NCBI GenBank assembly: GCA_937967875.1
Contig: CALBTQ010000072.1
Span: 1-14,768 of the forward strand
Length of the DNA: 14,768 nucleotides
Origin: an uncultured Pseudomonadota bacterium
Lineage (GTDB): Bacteria; Lernaellota; Lernaellaia; Lernaellales; Lernaellaceae
Direction: 5' to 3'
Shown: positions 1 through 7,875 of the stretch, piece after piece
How positions within the stretch are numbered: position 1 is the stretch's first letter
Layout: each line of letters begins with the position of its first letter
Made by a program: the position numbers and the translations under genes
Notes under the pieces: model-generated
What the model was told of the DNA's origin: nothing
The model's database searches: none
The model's input: the letters and a program-made list of their open reading frames with translations, nothing else

Positions 1-46
1 ACCACCGAGATCTACACTCTTTCCCTACACGACGCTCTTCCGATCT
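1..46 (+). other. Illumina universal (P5-side) adapter, not genomic
   Basis: The first 46 bases match the 3' part of the Illumina TruSeq universal adapter, ending in the diagnostic GCTCTTCCGATCT. Genomic sequence begins at about base 47. The form without an i5 index is that of a single-index TruSeq library. The reading frame of the first gene happens to stay open through the adapter, so an automatic gene caller could extend the protein into artificial sequence. Confidence 0.98.
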
Positions 47-1698
47 TTTTTCTCGTCGGCCACCTCGACCGCGACGCGGCGACGCCCTGGTGGCGCGCGG
101 CCTGGCGCGACCTGTGGCGTTTCGCCAAGGGCACGATCGCGCCGCTGCTGACGCTGGTCGCGTGGTCGGCGTACACGAAGATTCCCTACGCCTGGCTGGT
201 CAATGAGTTTCAAAGCAAGAAATACGCGGACGGCGCACACCTGAGCATCGCCTATGGCGAGAAGCTGGCGTACTGGCTGCATCACTCGCTCGCCTTTTTC
301 GGTTTCGCGCCGCCGGCAATGATCGCCCTGGCGCTCGTGCCGCTGATCGCCGGGTGGGGCGTCGCTACGCGCGCGCTGGGCCGCTGGACGGCCCGCGAGA
401 AGCCGCGTTACGCCTTCCTGACGATCCTCGCGGTGTTCACGTTGTGTTTTTACCTGCTTAACGCCGGGCAGTTTTTTACTACGTATCTGCGCTTTCTCGT
501 GCCCGTCGCGCCCTGGGTGACGCTGCTGTTCGCCGCGTTGCTGGTCGGCGCGGCGCGCCGTCTTATGTTGCGGGGACCCGTGTGGCGCAAGGCCGCGCCC
601 GTGGTCGTCGCCGCGGTGTGCGCCGTCGCGATCATTGCGGGCGCCGCGCGCTACGTGCCCACGCTGAACTACCGCATGCCCGAGGACGACATTCCGCCCG
701 TCGTGCGTCGTTTGCACCAACTCCACCCGCACGGCGCAGCGTTGTGGACCAGCGATTACGGCCCCGAGGGGACGTTCGCCACGTTCCGCACGCCGATCGT
801 CTCGCTGCAGTTCGACCGCAGCCCCGAGCGTTTCGCGCGCCTGCTGCCCGAGCACCTGGACGTCGAGCAGTACCTCTACCTGGATGCGAAGGACGCCGCC
901 AGGTGGCGTGAAACGCTGCCCGCGTTGCTCGCGCCGCATTTCACCCTGCAACCGGTGGAAGAAAAACTCACGCAAGCCGGCACGCTCTACCGCGTGGGCA
1001 CGCAGCGCACCGGCGGCGTCGCCGACGGGATGATCACCTACCTAGCCGACGGCGAGATCGTGCAGGCCGAACTCACCTGCGACCTGCTGGCGCAACTGCA
1101 ATCCGAATCGCTCACCCGCATGCGGAAGGAAGAGGCGCCGCCGGTGGAAGTCGCCTTCTCCGAGTGCGCGCCGACGGAAAATTTTTCCGCTCTGCATTGG
1201 ACGGCGACAAACCTCGAATACCGCCGTTTGCGTCTGGCGCATGCCGAGTTCGCGTTCCGCCGCGTCCGGATCGACTGGCGCACGCTGGCCATCGCGCGGC
1301 GGCTGGTCATGCGCGAAGCCGACGGCTGGGCGACCTTCACCGTTACCCCCGACGATCTGGCCGCGTTCATCGCGCGCAAGAATAAAAATCTGCGCGACGT
1401 GCGCGTATCCGTCGACGGCGAGCGGTTGATCATCGAAGCGACGGCCGCGACGAAGCTATGGCGGCCGCGCCTGCGAGTCGTCGGTACGCTCGACCGCGAA
1501 AATCAACGCCTGCTGTTTCACCTGACGCAAGTGGATCTCGACGGACGCCGCTCGCCCGACTTCACGTTGCGCTACGCCGAATCGGTGATGAACCCGATCC
1601 TCAAAGCCGATCTGGCGATGTGGGGCTTGGAATTGCGTAAGGTTGAGGTGCGCAACGGAGCGATCGTTCTGATCGCGCACGGGGTAAAAGAAATATAA
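47..1698 (+). CDS. 5'-truncated membrane protein: GT39-like glycosyltransferase C-terminal half fused to DUF2993/LmeA-like domain
   Basis: The frame is open from the adapter junction to TAA at 1696-1698, giving 549 codons with no plausible start before ATG 319. The true start is therefore lost and 319 is internal. The first half has about five hydrophobic segments, including TIAPLLTLVAW, MIALALVPLIAGWGVA, YAFLTILAVFTLCFYLL and VVVAAVCAVAIIAGAA. An extracytoplasmic stretch (ALWTSDYGPEGTFATFRTP) follows, as in the C-terminal part of GT39/ArnT-like lipid-linked glycosyltransferases. From about base 1010 the sequence changes to a soluble beta-rich domain. Its features (TPDDLAAFI, V-x-V-x-G-E-x-L-I-I-E, a late MNPIL, then LELRKVEVRNGAIVL) resemble DUF2993/LmeA, a family that includes a mycobacterial phospholipid-binding protein. 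The catalytic N-terminus of the glycosyltransferase is outside the contig, so that assignment is weaker than the DUF2993 one. The methyltransferase gene follows after 22 bases, probably in the same transcript. Confidence 0.7.
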
Positions 1699-1720
1699 TC
1701 TATTATAAGGGAGAATAATC

Positions 1721-2473
1721 ATGGATGACAAAGCGTTGCTTTACGACGGTCGGCTTTACGATTCCTGGAACGCCGATTTCGTGCAGGACGTGCCGTTTTA
1801 TCGACGACAGGCCGCGCGCTACGGCGGTCCGCTGTTGGAGATCGGCTGCGGCACCGGGCGCATCGCCGTCCCGCTGGCCGAACAGGGCGTGGCCGTTACG
1901 GGTTTGGATCGCGCAACGTCGATGCTCGATGTCGCCAGGAGCAAGGCGACGGCCAAGGGCTTGTCGCTTCGCTGGGTGCTCAGCGATTTTCGCGAGTACG
2001 AAACCGATGAAAAATTCGCCCTGGTCCTTTATCCGTTCAACACCATCGCCCACCTGCATGAGCTGGACGACATCCTGGCGGTGCTTCGCAAAATCCGTTC
2101 CCTGCTGGCGCCGCAAGGGCGGTTGATCATCGACATGTTCAATCCCGACCTGTCGTACCTCACGCGCGAACCCGGCAAACGGGTGAAGGAAAAAGAATTT
2201 CCTCTGCCCGACGGCGGCGGGACGGTCAAGCTTTCGTCCGCCATCGACTACGACCGCGCGCGGCAGATCAGCCACATCACGTTTTATTACGAGATGCCCG
2301 ACGGACGCGAAGAGATCGATCGTCTGGAGATGCGGATTTTCTATCCGCAGGAATTGGACGCGTATCTGCGTTTCGCCGGTTTCACGATCGTGGAAAAATT
2401 CGGCGACTACGACGAGTCGCCGTTCGTTTCGACTTCGTCCAAGCAACTGATCGTCGCCCGCGCCGCGGCTTGA
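1721..2473 (+). CDS. Class I SAM-dependent methyltransferase
   Basis: A 250-residue protein, normal length for small Rossmann-fold methyltransferases (Methyltransf_25/11 type). Motif I is LLEIGCGTGR (residues 38-47), and the acidic ribose-binding residue is D63 in VTGLD. A further SAM-pocket acid lies in SDFREYE, and the post-II/III region reads LLAPQGRLIIDMFNP. The C-terminal beta strands (RLEMRIFYPQELDAYLRFAG, then KQLIVARA) are typical of this subgroup. The start is supported by AAGGGAG at 1707-1713, seven bases before ATG. The gene lies 22 bases after the glycosyltransferase/DUF2993 gene on the same strand and is probably co-transcribed. The methyl acceptor cannot be read from the sequence; the protein lacks a membrane segment and should be cytosolic. 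Confidence 0.9.
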   Translation: MDDKALLYDGRLYDSWNADFVQDVPFYRRQAARYGGPLLEIGCGTGRIAVPLAEQGVAVTGLDRATSMLDVARSKATAKGLSLRWVLSDFREYETDEKFALVLYPFNTIAHLHELDDILAVLRKIRSLLAPQGRLIIDMFNPDLSYLTREPGKRVKEKEFPLPDGGGTVKLSSAIDYDRARQISHITFYYEMPDGREEIDRLEMRIFYPQELDAYLRFAGFTIVEKFGDYDESPFVSTSSKQLIVARAAA

Positions 2474-2490
2474 AGATGGCTTAAATAAAA

Positions 2491-2513
2491 ACGCCGCGCA
2501 CGTGACGCGGCGT
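2491..2513 (-). terminator. Rho-independent terminator of the Kelch gene
   Basis: A perfect 8-bp stem (ACGCCGCG at 2491-2498 with CGCGGCGT at 2506-2513) encloses a 7-base loop between two convergent genes. Read on the - strand it is followed by TTTTTATTTAA, a good U-tract, and lies 18 bases past the stop of the Kelch gene. On the + strand the stem is followed by TGTGTCGC, with no U-tract, so it should serve the - strand gene much better than the methyltransferase gene. Confidence 0.8.
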
Positions 2514-2531
2514 TGTGTCGCAAAAATTTAC

Positions 2532-4514
2532 TCAGCAGCCGCAGCAGCCGTCGTCGTCGTCATCGTCGTCGTCGGGGACGACGGAATCGTCGTCGGGCGT
2601 TTCGTCGTCGTCGTCGAGCACCGAATCGTCATCGTCGACGTCGTCGTCGCCGGTATCGTCGTCGGGACCGAACTCTCCGTCATGGATGTTCTGCTCGTCG
2701 ACGCAGCCCAGGTCGAGCATTTCGGCGTCGTTGACCGGCGAGAACAACGCGCGGTTGCCGCCGGCGATGACGATGTTGCCGTCCAGCAAATCGGCTTCGG
2801 TGTCGAAGCGCGCCGTCTGCAGCAGGCTGACCGGGAACCAGGCGCTCAGGTCGGGATCGTAGCCGTAGACGATGTCCAGCGCCTCGTCGCCCAGCAGGCC
2901 GCCGATCACGTAGAACTTGTCGTTGCACGTGCAGTCGGCCGCCGCGTACATCTCCTCGGGCAGCGGGCTGATTGCGCTCCACACGTTCTGCTGCGGATCG
3001 AAAATTTCCGCCGAGCTGAGGTTCACCAGGTCCGCGCCGCCGGCGACGATGATCTTGTCGTCGATCACGCCCGCCACCGGCCGCATGCGCGCCTCGTTCA
3101 TCGAGGCCAATTGCTCCCAGGTCGCCGAGGCCGGATCGAAGCGCCACAGATCGGACATCGCCTCTTCGCCGTCGAAGCCGCCGATCACATAAAGCTGATC
3201 GTCATAAACGACCGTGGCCGCCAGCGCCATCGGCATGGGCGCGGTGAAGCCGTCGAGCCATTGTTCATCGGATAAATCGTAGATGCTGAGTTTATCGGTC
3301 AATTCGCCGCTGGCGTCGACGCCGCCGGCGAACACCAGTTTATCCCACAGGTACACGCCGTCGGTGACGTTGACCGCCGGATCGGCCGAATCGAGCTGTT
3401 CGCTGTCGCCGTCGAGGTTGAAGCGATAAAGCGTGCCGACGATCCCCGGCGCCAGGTAATTGGAAAACACGTAGATCCATTCCGCGTCGCTGACCACCGC
3501 CGCTTTTTGCACCAGCGTGGGCAGCGCGCCGGCGAGCACGGACCAATCCGCTCCGGCCGTCGTGGTCAACACTTTCTGCACCTGCAAGGTCGGATGTTGC
3601 AGCCACGTCGCGGTGACCGTCACCTGATCCATCGACCATTGCAGCGCGTCGGACGGCACCTGGACTTCGACGTCCACCGTGCCGCTTTCGCCGCGTGCCA
3701 ACTGCAACTGGCCCGGGTCGGTCGTGGCCGTCCAATCGTTGTCGGCCGTACTGAAAATGACCGTTGCGTCCTGCCCGGTCACGTTGCGCACTTCCAGCGA
3801 GAAGTCGGCCGTTTCACCCGGCGCGGCCGCCGCGGCGTCGTCGCTCACATTGAGCGTGATGTACGGCGGATGCATGATGTGATAGGTAAGTTCCGCCGCC
3901 AGCACGGCGCTGTTGCAGACGATCGACAGGCCGTCTTCGCCGTCCGGGCTCATAATGCCGATCGTCGCGTTGCCGCCGTTTTCCGTCGTCGGATTCTGAT
4001 ACTGAAAATAGATATCGCTGTTTTGTTCCGACAGCACCACTTCGGCCGTCAGCGTGTCGGTCGCCGAACCCCAGGCCAACACGTCCTGGTATTGAATGAT
4101 CAAAAAGCGATTGGGCTCCGCGCCGATCAACTTCAGGTAAATCGAGCCGGACGATTCCGGATCCAGATCGTCCCAGTACATCGCGATGTAGCCCAGGTAC
4201 GGCGATTCGGAGGGAATGCACGGAATGTTGTACGTTTCCGGCTGGTCGACGAAGGTCAACCGTCCGTTGGCGCTGATGTAAATCTGGTTGAAGGTCTCGC
4301 CGTAAAAATCGAAATCGAAACCCAGCGGGTAGGGTCCTTTGATCTCGTCGTCCTCGAAGGTGATCAAAGTTCCGTCGGAAACGTCGACCCAGTTGTACGT
4401 GAACGCATCGTTCCACGTGTAGCCGAAGGTGTCGGGTCCTCCGGAAGCCCCCCAAGCCCCCGTGGCCGCAAGCAAAAAGACCACGAGCACGTGGCCAAAT
4501 ACAAATTTGCGCAT
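2532..4514 (-). CDS. Secreted Kelch beta-propeller protein with Asp-rich, Cys-rich C-terminus
   Basis: A 660-residue exported protein. The start is ATG 4514, six bases after GGAGG, followed at once by a signal peptide (MRKFVFGHVLVVFLLAATGA, then WG, cleavage near residue 22). An ATG at 4568 in frame would bury this signal. Residues about 28-215 form a beta-rich domain (PLGFDFDFYGETFNQIYISA; AMYWDDLDP) of a type common in secreted bacterial proteins; I cannot name it with certainty. Residues 216-305 look like an Ig-like, NEW3/CARDB-type domain (PGETADFSLEVRN). Residues about 335-600 carry Kelch repeats with the diagnostic Gly-Gly pairs (KLVFAGG, LYVIGG, IIVAGG, FYVIGG, IVIAGG) and following W residues, giving a propeller likely to bind other molecules. 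Residues 617-655 are mostly Asp, and the chain ends in GCCGC. There is no C-terminal membrane helix. No enzyme motif is seen. Confidence 0.9.
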   Translation of the reverse strand: MRKFVFGHVLVVFLLAATGAWGASGGPDTFGYTWNDAFTYNWVDVSDGTLITFEDDEIKGPYPLGFDFDFYGETFNQIYISANGRLTFVDQPETYNIPCIPSESPYLGYIAMYWDDLDPESSGSIYLKLIGAEPNRFLIIQYQDVLAWGSATDTLTAEVVLSEQNSDIYFQYQNPTTENGGNATIGIMSPDGEDGLSIVCNSAVLAAELTYHIMHPPYITLNVSDDAAAAAPGETADFSLEVRNVTGQDATVIFSTADNDWTATTDPGQLQLARGESGTVDVEVQVPSDALQWSMDQVTVTATWLQHPTLQVQKVLTTTAGADWSVLAGALPTLVQKAAVVSDAEWIYVFSNYLAPGIVGTLYRFNLDGDSEQLDSADPAVNVTDGVYLWDKLVFAGGVDASGELTDKLSIYDLSDEQWLDGFTAPMPMALAATVVYDDQLYVIGGFDGEEAMSDLWRFDPASATWEQLASMNEARMRPVAGVIDDKIIVAGGADLVNLSSAEIFDPQQNVWSAISPLPEEMYAAADCTCNDKFYVIGGLLGDEALDIVYGYDPDLSAWFPVSLLQTARFDTEADLLDGNIVIAGGNRALFSPVNDAEMLDLGCVDEQNIHDGEFGPDDDTGDDDVDDDDSVLDDDDETPDDDSVVPDDDDDDDDGCCGC

Positions 4515-4558
4515 CGTTTCCTCCAACCCCAAATCGGGCATGCCGACCAAACCGTAGA

Positions 4559-4587
4559 ATAATAGCATTATTAAAGGGGAACCGCAA
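4559..4587 (-). promoter_or_regulatory. Candidate sigma70-type promoter for the Kelch gene
   Basis: On the - strand, TTGCGG (4582-4587) is followed after 17 bases by TATTAT (4559-4564), which matches five of six bases of the -10 consensus. Transcription would begin near 4552, giving a leader of about 38 bases before ATG 4514. The site lies in the 91-base gap after the upstream - strand gene, suggesting the Kelch gene has its own promoter. The -35 match is weak. Confidence 0.4.
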
Positions 4588-4605
4588 ATTATTCGCGCGG
4601 TAAAT

Positions 4606-5226
4606 TCAATGAAGTTCCGTTTTCCAGGTTCGCGGTCCGGTCGACACGATGATCTCTCGCCCGCGTAGGGCCGCCGCGCCCAGACTCATCACCGGTGCGA
4701 TCAACGTTCGTTCGATGCCCATGCCGAAGGCGTGCCCCTGCAAAGCGCGCGACGGATCCAGCAGATAAATGCGGTCGCGGCCCAGGCAACGGTGGATTTC
4801 GAGCAGGTGTTCGCCGTCGGCCGACAGCAACCGTCCGGTGCCGTGCCGCCAATAGCCCACCGCTCCGGCCAGCAGATCGCCCCGTTGTGCCGCCCGCGCG
4901 ACGTCCACCAGGTAGGTGCGCCGCTGGCGCCCGCGATCGAGCACGGCCAGCAGGCGCTGGTTATGCACTGTGACGAAAGCCAGCGCGCCCAGCGCCAGGC
5001 GCATGCCCGGCGCGCGGAAGGACAATTCCGTGCCGTCGCGTGTGGTGCAGATGACCTCTTCGCCGGCGACCTCCACCCGGTCGGGCCCCTCGGCGATGCG
5101 TTCGTCGGTTATCAGCCAATCCGGTTGGATCAATCCGCGCTCCAGCGGCAGGATGCTTTGATGAAACAGCGAAACGACGACCAACGTCGCCACGCCGATG
5201 CCCAGGATGATCCAGTACCAGATCAT
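4606..5226 (-). CDS. Membrane-anchored protein of unknown function, coupled to CDP-alcohol phosphatidyltransferase gene
   Basis: A 206-residue protein. The start at 5226 overlaps the stop of the upstream gene (ATGA at 5226-5223), with AAAAGGAAAAAG just before, so translation is probably coupled. A single N-terminal hydrophobic helix (MIWYWIILGIGVATLVVVSL) is followed by a roughly 180-residue soluble region with alternating beta-like strands (FVTVHNQRLLAVLDRGRQRR, HLLEIHRCLG, REIIVSTGPRTWKTEL). An open frame continues upstream to 5325, but it lies inside the neighbouring gene and would displace the membrane helix from the N-terminus. I recognise no family or catalytic motif. The overlap with a phospholipid-type head-group transferase suggests a role in the same membrane-lipid step; this is inference only. 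Confidence 0.75.
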   Translation of the reverse strand: MIWYWIILGIGVATLVVVSLFHQSILPLERGLIQPDWLITDERIAEGPDRVEVAGEEVICTTRDGTELSFRAPGMRLALGALAFVTVHNQRLLAVLDRGRQRRTYLVDVARAAQRGDLLAGAVGYWRHGTGRLLSADGEHLLEIHRCLGRDRIYLLDPSRALQGHAFGMGIERTLIAPVMSLGAAALRGREIIVSTGPRTWKTELH

Positions 5227-5990
5227 GTCTTTTTCCTTTTCAGCCACACCTGCCGGCGTTCCTTGCGTTCCATGCGCCGCATCAGGCGCGTTTCGCGTCC
5301 GGCCACCTTGTCCGGCCCCGGCCACGCGCCGCTGGTGCCCGCGCCCAGAATGCCGGGCAGATGGCGGCGCAAGTGAAACACGCCGACCGCGGCGATTACC
5401 GCCTGATACACGCTCATGATCAGCAAAAACGGATTAAGCAGGTCGTAGCCGCTGTGCACCGTCACCAACAGAAAAACGAACATCCAGTATTTCGATTTAA
5501 AGACAACCTTGAAGGGCATTTCCATGATGTTGCGGGCGATGATCATGATGATCATGTACAGATACGTCGCGATGTACAGACCGCCGGCCATCGGGTAGGC
5601 GAAGCCGAACTGCATCGCCGTGAGCATCACCACCACCATGCCGGTGATGTCGTTGAGGATATCCGACAACGCGCCCTTGTCCGAGGCGTAGCGGCCCAGG
5701 CGCGCCACCGGTCCGTCCAGGCCGTCCAGCAAAATGTGCAGCACGAGTACGACCCAGCACCAGATGTAATGCTTGAGGCCGAACAGCGGGAAGAACACCA
5801 GCGGCACCAGCAGGAAGGAAAAGAGCGTCAGCGAATCCGACCGCACGTTGCGCCGCACGAAAAGCATCGCCAACGGCCGAATGAGCTTCGTGCGCCGATC
5901 GGCGATTCGCTGGACGTACTCCTCTTCGTCCGCGCCGAAATAGTGCAGTTTGTGCTGCGGTCTGGGATTTTCAAGCTCTGGTTGCTGCAT
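5223..5990 (-). CDS. CDP-alcohol phosphatidyltransferase family protein
   Basis: An integral membrane enzyme of the family that moves a phosphatidyl or similar group from a CDP-activated donor to an alcohol. The full signature is present, counted from ATG 5990: D89-x2-D92-G93-x2-A96-R97-x8-G106-x3-D110-x3-D114. These Asp residues bind the divalent metals. Hydrophobic helices lie on both sides (LFSFLLVPLVFFPLFGL, WCWVVLVLHILL, MVVVMLTAMQFGFAYPMAGG, MFVFLLVTVHSG). With this start the protein has 255 residues, normal for the family, and ends in a very basic tail (RRMERKERRQVWLKRKKT). The start is uncertain: the frame is open back to ATG 6182, with another ATG at 6068 preceded by GAGG. The extra 64 residues look unlike the family, and their DNA holds a CCCCG/CGGGG hairpin of intergenic type, so I prefer 5990. 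The alcohol substrate is unknown. Confidence 0.88.
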   Translation of the reverse strand: MQQPELENPRPQHKLHYFGADEEEYVQRIADRRTKLIRPLAMLFVRRNVRSDSLTLFSFLLVPLVFFPLFGLKHYIWCWVVLVLHILLDGLDGPVARLGRYASDKGALSDILNDITGMVVVMLTAMQFGFAYPMAGGLYIATYLYMIIMIIARNIMEMPFKVVFKSKYWMFVFLLVTVHSGYDLLNPFLLIMSVYQAVIAAVGVFHLRRHLPGILGAGTSGAWPGPDKVAGRETRLMRRMERKERRQVWLKRKKT

Positions 5991-6190
5991 CGAATTCAGG
6001 TTGCCCGCTCCGCACCCGACCGTCAAGAGCCCCGCCGGGGATAATCCCTCGACCAATGATTCAGTCATTCTACAGAGCCTCGGCCGGCGCTGACGCGCGA
6101 AATCAAAGATTCCTTCGCCCCTCCGGGTCTTGGCGGCTCCGGGTGTCTCAATTCGGAAGTCGGGAAAAATGTCTACTTTCACTTTTCATT
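5991..6190. other. Intergenic region between divergent genes, with short hairpins
   Basis: About 200 bases lie between the likely start of the CDP-alcohol phosphatidyltransferase (-) and the promoter region of the hydrolase lipoprotein (+). The stretch contains a palindrome CCCCGCCGGGG (6030-6040) followed by ATAATCCC, and a 5-bp hairpin AATGA-ttcag-TCATT (6055-6069). The - strand frame stays open here, but the encoded peptide is Arg/Pro/Gly-rich without domain character. I see no convincing gene. An unannotated intergenic repeat is possible. Confidence 0.4.
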
Positions 6191-6210
6191 TTTGGAAAAC
6201 CTTCTACAAT
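6183..6210 (+). promoter_or_regulatory. Candidate sigma70-type promoter for the hydrolase lipoprotein gene
   Basis: TTTTCA (6183-6188, four of six) and TACAAT (6205-6210, five of six) are separated by 16 bases in an AT-rich stretch. The predicted start of transcription near 6217 leaves a leader of about 30 bases to ATG 6246. If real, it also rules out translation from the in-frame ATG at 6192. Confidence 0.4.
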
Positions 6211-6245
6211 TCGCTTTTGATGAACAACGCACAAGGAAAAAGGAA

Positions 6246-7337
6246 ATGAGCTCGCCGCGACGCTTCCATTTCCTTTTATTTTTTTTAATTTTCGCCCTGG
6301 TCGCTTGTGATTGCGCGGACCGGAGCAATCCCGCCGGCGAATCCGGCGATTTCGACGATGAATTCCGCGAAAATCTGCTGGCGCCTTCGCCGATTCTCCA
6401 ATGGCTGCTGCCGCCGCCGGACATCAACGTTACCGAGCACCTGCGTCTCGGCAAAAAATGGTCCTGCGCCGATCCCAATTCCTGCACCGGCGATTACCTG
6501 GCGTTTCTCGAACTGGCCACCATGTATTCCCGGCCGGAAAGCGAGGCGGATCTCATCGGACAATTCAACGATTACCGCGCCATGCCGCCTTATGTCGATC
6601 CGCTGCCCGCCGACGAACTGCGCCGACGCATCGTTGAAATCCTCAACATCGATTTTCTGCTCGACGATCTCCTGGAGCGCCCGCTGAACGTGTCCATCGT
6701 CGAGATCCGCCATTTAACCGGCTACGACGAGTTTCGCTTGTTGTTTCACGATCCCTGGGTCGGCTCCTTCGAAGCTCTGCTGCTGCAGCCGACCGATGAA
6801 TACCCGCGCGGGTCCATCCTTGCCGTGCACGGACATTTTCAGACCGCGCGCTCCTTCCGGCAGGATCATCCCTTTCGCGATTTCATCGACCAGGGATGGG
6901 CGGTTTTGCTGCCGACCATGCGCATCGACAACGCCGATGCCCACGAGGATGAAATTTCGCGCCGCTTTCTGCGCGACGGCTTCACCTTGCTGGGGGTGCG
7001 CGTTTACGAAATTCTCCTCGCGCGCAAATACCTGCTGTACAAATACGGCGTACAATCGCCCGTCGGGTTTCTCGGCCATAGCGGCGGCAGCGTCAGCGGC
7101 AGCGTGCTGATGCGCCTCGAGCCCGGTTTCGCCGGTTTCGTCTTCGATTGCGTCGGCTGGTTCCTGTATTACGGCTATCACGACGATTCGCTGGCCGACG
7201 AAATCGCCCCCTGCCTGCACCAGCTGGCCAACCTGATCAACGACTATTCCACCGTCGAAATGCCCCAGTTGTTCGTTCCCTACGACTATCTGGGAAACTG
7301 GGATGCGATCCTCACCTTTTTTCAGGATAACTTGTGA
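6246..7337 (+). CDS. Lipoprotein with alpha/beta-hydrolase fold (putative esterase/peptidase)
   Basis: A 363-residue lipoprotein. ATG 6246 follows AAGGAAAAAGGAA and opens a signal peptide with lipobox L-V-A-C21, so the mature protein is lipid-anchored. An upstream in-frame ATG at 6192 would put 18 extra residues before the signal. The fold is indicated by the oxyanion region SILAVHGH (A193-H197) and the nucleophile elbow G-H-S279-G-G-S, as in serine hydrolases of the acetyl-xylan-esterase / dienelactone-hydrolase-like groups. The chain ends early: after the strand MPQLFVPYDY there are only about 15 residues, and I find no His where the catalytic one normally lies. Either the His sits elsewhere, the protein is inactive, or its end has been lost; a T6 run lies near the 3' end, at 7317-7322. 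The substrate is unknown. Confidence 0.82.
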   Translation: MSSPRRFHFLLFFLIFALVACDCADRSNPAGESGDFDDEFRENLLAPSPILQWLLPPPDINVTEHLRLGKKWSCADPNSCTGDYLAFLELATMYSRPESEADLIGQFNDYRAMPPYVDPLPADELRRRIVEILNIDFLLDDLLERPLNVSIVEIRHLTGYDEFRLLFHDPWVGSFEALLLQPTDEYPRGSILAVHGHFQTARSFRQDHPFRDFIDQGWAVLLPTMRIDNADAHEDEISRRFLRDGFTLLGVRVYEILLARKYLLYKYGVQSPVGFLGHSGGSVSGSVLMRLEPGFAGFVFDCVGWFLYYGYHDDSLADEIAPCLHQLANLINDYSTVEMPQLFVPYDYLGNWDAILTFFQDNL

Positions 7338-7425
7338 CCGTGGAAAAATGTATCAGTGCTTGCGTCCATGCATCGATTGTGAAATCATTTATCCGATAAT
7401 AATGAAATATTGCTGGAGAAACGCG

Positions 7426-7872
7426 ATGCGTAAAATCTTCGTTTTGGCCGTGATCCTCGCGCTGCCGCTAGCCGCGGCCGCCAACGACGACGATACGGTG
7501 TTTACCTACGATTGCGACTCGGTCTACGGTTTTTTGGACAATTGCGATTTATCCGTGCCCGGCGGCCTGGAAAAATGCGAGGCGGGCGATCCGGATTACG
7601 GCGAGAACGGCGATCTCTTCTCCTGCATGGTCAACGTGTTAGAACAATCCGGCGACTGCGACATGGCCGAAGGCTGCCTGGAATACGCCGACCTGCCCGC
7701 CGACGATGACGACAACGACGATAACGACGACAACGACGACAACAACGACGATTCCTGCGGTTGCACCGCCGCGCCCGCGTCGCCGACCGGACCGCTCGCC
7801 GGTGCGATGATTCTCGTCGGTCTGCTCGGTCTGGCCGGACACAATCTGTTGCGCCGCAGTCGGAAAATATAA
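7426..7872 (+). CDS. Small Cys-rich secreted protein with Asp-rich stalk and MYXO-CTERM-like C-terminal sorting tail
   Basis: A 148-residue exported protein starting at ATG 7426, after GGAGA at 7415-7419. Residues 1-19 are a signal peptide (MRKIFVLAVILALPLAAAA). Residues 20-92 are an acidic ectodomain with six Cys (30, 40, 51, 67, 78, 84), an even number that could form three disulfides. Residues 93-109 are only Asp and Asn. S-C111-G-C113 follows, then a Pro/Ala/Ser spacer, a hydrophobic helix (about 122-142: GPLAGAMILVGLLGLAGHNL) and a basic end (RRSRKI). Cys motif plus helix plus Arg cluster is the layout of MYXO-CTERM and related C-terminal signals. In known members these are cleaved by membrane-embedded proteases near the Cys, which can then be lipidated. 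The frame is open upstream to 7303, but that peptide would hide the signal. The next gene starts 3 bases after the stop. Confidence 0.82.
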   Translation: MRKIFVLAVILALPLAAAANDDDTVFTYDCDSVYGFLDNCDLSVPGGLEKCEAGDPDYGENGDLFSCMVNVLEQSGDCDMAEGCLEYADLPADDDDNDDNDDNDDNNDDSCGCTAAPASPTGPLAGAMILVGLLGLAGHNLLRRSRKI

Positions 7873-7875
7873 GCG

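Noticed and set aside
25..975. Long open frame on the - strand (316 codons) starting at the left end
   Set aside because: It lies antisense to the membrane glycosyltransferase gene, ends in adapter sequence, and its Arg/Gln/Gly-rich composition is that of a complementary-strand shadow in GC-rich DNA.
2502..4562. Two long + strand open frames opposite the Kelch gene, one starting with Ser/Val-rich low complexity
   Set aside because: Both are complements of the Kelch gene, whose signal peptide, RBS and repeated GG blades are clear.
7303..7425. In-frame upstream extension of the small Cys-rich protein
   Set aside because: It overlaps the hydrolase 3' end, lacks an RBS and would put about 41 residues before a clear signal peptide.
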